Shown here piece after piece: positions 4,844 to 5,853 of a DNA stretch of 5,853 bases. Below the pieces are notes generated by a model, which was not told where the DNA came from, made no database searches, and saw only the letters and a list, made by a program, of their open reading frames with translations. Positions within the stretch are counted from its first letter, which is position 1. The number at the start of each line of letters is the position of its first letter. This DNA comes from an uncultured bacterium (GTDB taxonomy: Bacteria > Bacteroidota > Bacteroidia > Sphingobacteriales > Sphingobacteriaceae). The stretch covers positions 1 through 5,853 of the forward strand of contig CAJBVG010000186.1 of assembly GCA_903958995.1 (NCBI GenBank), written 5' to 3'. The translations under genes were made by a program, and so were the position numbers.

Positions 4844-5853
4844 CTAATTTTTCAGCCTCGCTATTCGCCCAGCACTTCCTGCCAACCAAATAGTTTTGCC
4901 ACTTGGTGAAATTCGTAGAGTATTGAATTTCAATTTTTGCTGATTAGCGTCTAGAAGTTCTAAAGATTTTTTTGATTTTAAATCAAACTTCGTTGTGCCC
5001 GAATTACTGGTGACATAGAAATCATTTTTAGACATAAATTGTACACAAGAACCGAAATAAGGAACAGGTGTTTTAAATGCCTTCCAACTTTTACCAGCAT
5101 CTTTAGTATAGAATATACTTTCAATGCTCGCATCTACCTTGTCGTAATTTCCACCCACAACAGCTCCAATGTTTTTATTATAAAAGTCGATAGAGAATAT
5201 TCCACCCATTTTCTCCCCCTGAAGAATTCCTGGATTTTGTATTTGAAATGATTTGTTGTTTTGTGATTGATGTAATACTCTAGATTTTAATCCTCCAGTA
5301 GCAATCCACATCTTCTTACCATAAAGAGCTATACTCGTATTACTAGAGGCAAAGAAAGCCTCACCATTTTCAATTGTAGGTAGGGTAGTGCACGCTACAC
5401 GATTCCAAGTATTACCAGCATCATTGGTTTCTATCAATTGCATACAGCCGTCGATAGGGTCGCCAATGGCATAGCCATGTTTAGCATCTACAAATTTCAT
5501 GCAATCAAAAAAGATGTCTTTGTTTGTATCGGTATATACTAGCTTCCAATTTTTACCTTTATCGGTTGTTTTGTATAGTAATGCTGGACTCTCGATGCTT
5601 AACAACAAAATGGTAATTTCATCAAGCACAGCAATTGATCTGAATTGTGGTGCTTTCCCATCGTATTGAATGGAGTCGATATGCCAAGTTTTACCTGCAT
5701 CTACTGTATATCCCCAAACCCCTTTATTTGCCGCAAACCAAACCGTAGAATCGTTTAACACTTCTAATGCGCGGATGCTAATATTGGGTAGAGTAGAAAA
5801 GTACTTTACATCAACTGATTTCTCTTGAGCATGTAGTGAGGTTGAGAAAATGA
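4844..5853 (-). CDS. Exported BNR/Ycf48-like repeat protein, 5' end beyond the window
   Basis: The frame is open to the right edge, so the start codon is not visible; 335 residues can be read. The first visible residues, IFSTSLHAQEKS, look like the end of a signal peptide with cleavage after LHA, so the protein is probably exported. Four Asp-box (BNR) turns follow: DAGKTW (5684-5701), DKGKNW (5546-5563), DAGNTW (5405-5422) and DAGKSW (5084-5101). These mark a beta-propeller of the sialidase/Ycf48 (photosystem II assembly factor HCF136) type. In non-photosynthetic Bacteroidota such proteins are common and mostly of unknown function. I see no sialidase active-site evidence and assign no activity. 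A GTG at 5761-5759 could be mistaken for a start, but the upstream 30 codons are in frame and sensible. The protein ends at RLKN with no C-terminal sorting domain. The Fic gene follows after 63 bp. Confidence 0.85.
   Translation of the reverse strand, partial: IFSTSLHAQEKSVDVKYFSTLPNISIRALEVLNDSTVWFAANKGVWGYTVDAGKTWHIDSIQYDGKAPQFRSIAVLDEITILLLSIESPALLYKTTDKGKNWKLVYTDTNKDIFFDCMKFVDAKHGYAIGDPIDGCMQLIETNDAGNTWNRVACTTLPTIENGEAFFASSNTSIALYGKKMWIATGGLKSRVLHQSQNNKSFQIQNPGILQGEKMGGIFSIDFYNKNIGAVVGGNYDKVDASIESIFYTKDAGKSWKAFKTPVPYFGSCVQFMSKNDFYVTSNSGTTKFDLKSKKSLELLDANQQKLKFNTLRISPSGKTIWLAGSAGRIARLKN

Overview
The window is AT-rich bacterial chromosome, most likely from a member of the Bacteroidota. The RecA sequence (TGCCCIFINQLREKIGVMFG around loop 2) looks like that phylum. 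The start codons lack Shine-Dalgarno sequences and sit behind A-rich leaders. A TAnnTTTG-type -7 promoter element precedes recA. These are family-level impressions from reading, not database results.

Layout: bases 1-357 hold no convincing gene. They contain an inverted array of 8-bp repeat units (37-130), a hairpin cluster with T-runs readable only on the minus strand (129-177), and the recA promoter with a 9-bp inverted repeat over the expected transcription start (286-325). recA occupies 358-1422 on the plus strand and ends at a strong GNRA-tetraloop terminator (1464-1493). Next comes a second inverted array, built from 7-bp units (1498-1582), which overlaps the stop codon of the converging gene.

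Everything from 1574 to the right edge is on the minus strand. Read in the direction of transcription, the order is: a secreted BNR/Ycf48-like repeat protein that runs off the window edge (4844->5853); a Fic-family AMP-transferase with a C-terminal winged helix, preceded by five exact 10-bp direct repeats (3737-4780); then a tight cluster of endonuclease III (nth, TTG start, 2964-3599), a small DUF1648-type membrane protein (2553-2960) and a zinc-free quinone-oxidoreductase-like MDR protein (1574-2533), with gaps of 3 and 19 bp.

Functionally, recA (recombination and repair) and nth (base excision repair) are both DNA-maintenance genes, but they are convergent and not co-transcribed. The other genes have no evident shared pathway. 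The most interesting signals are non-coding: the 8-bp and 7-bp inverted repeat arrays with the same design, the 10-bp iterons abutting the Fic gene, and the terminator-like hairpins that face away from recA with no gene assigned to them. I did not see a clearly novel multi-gene system.
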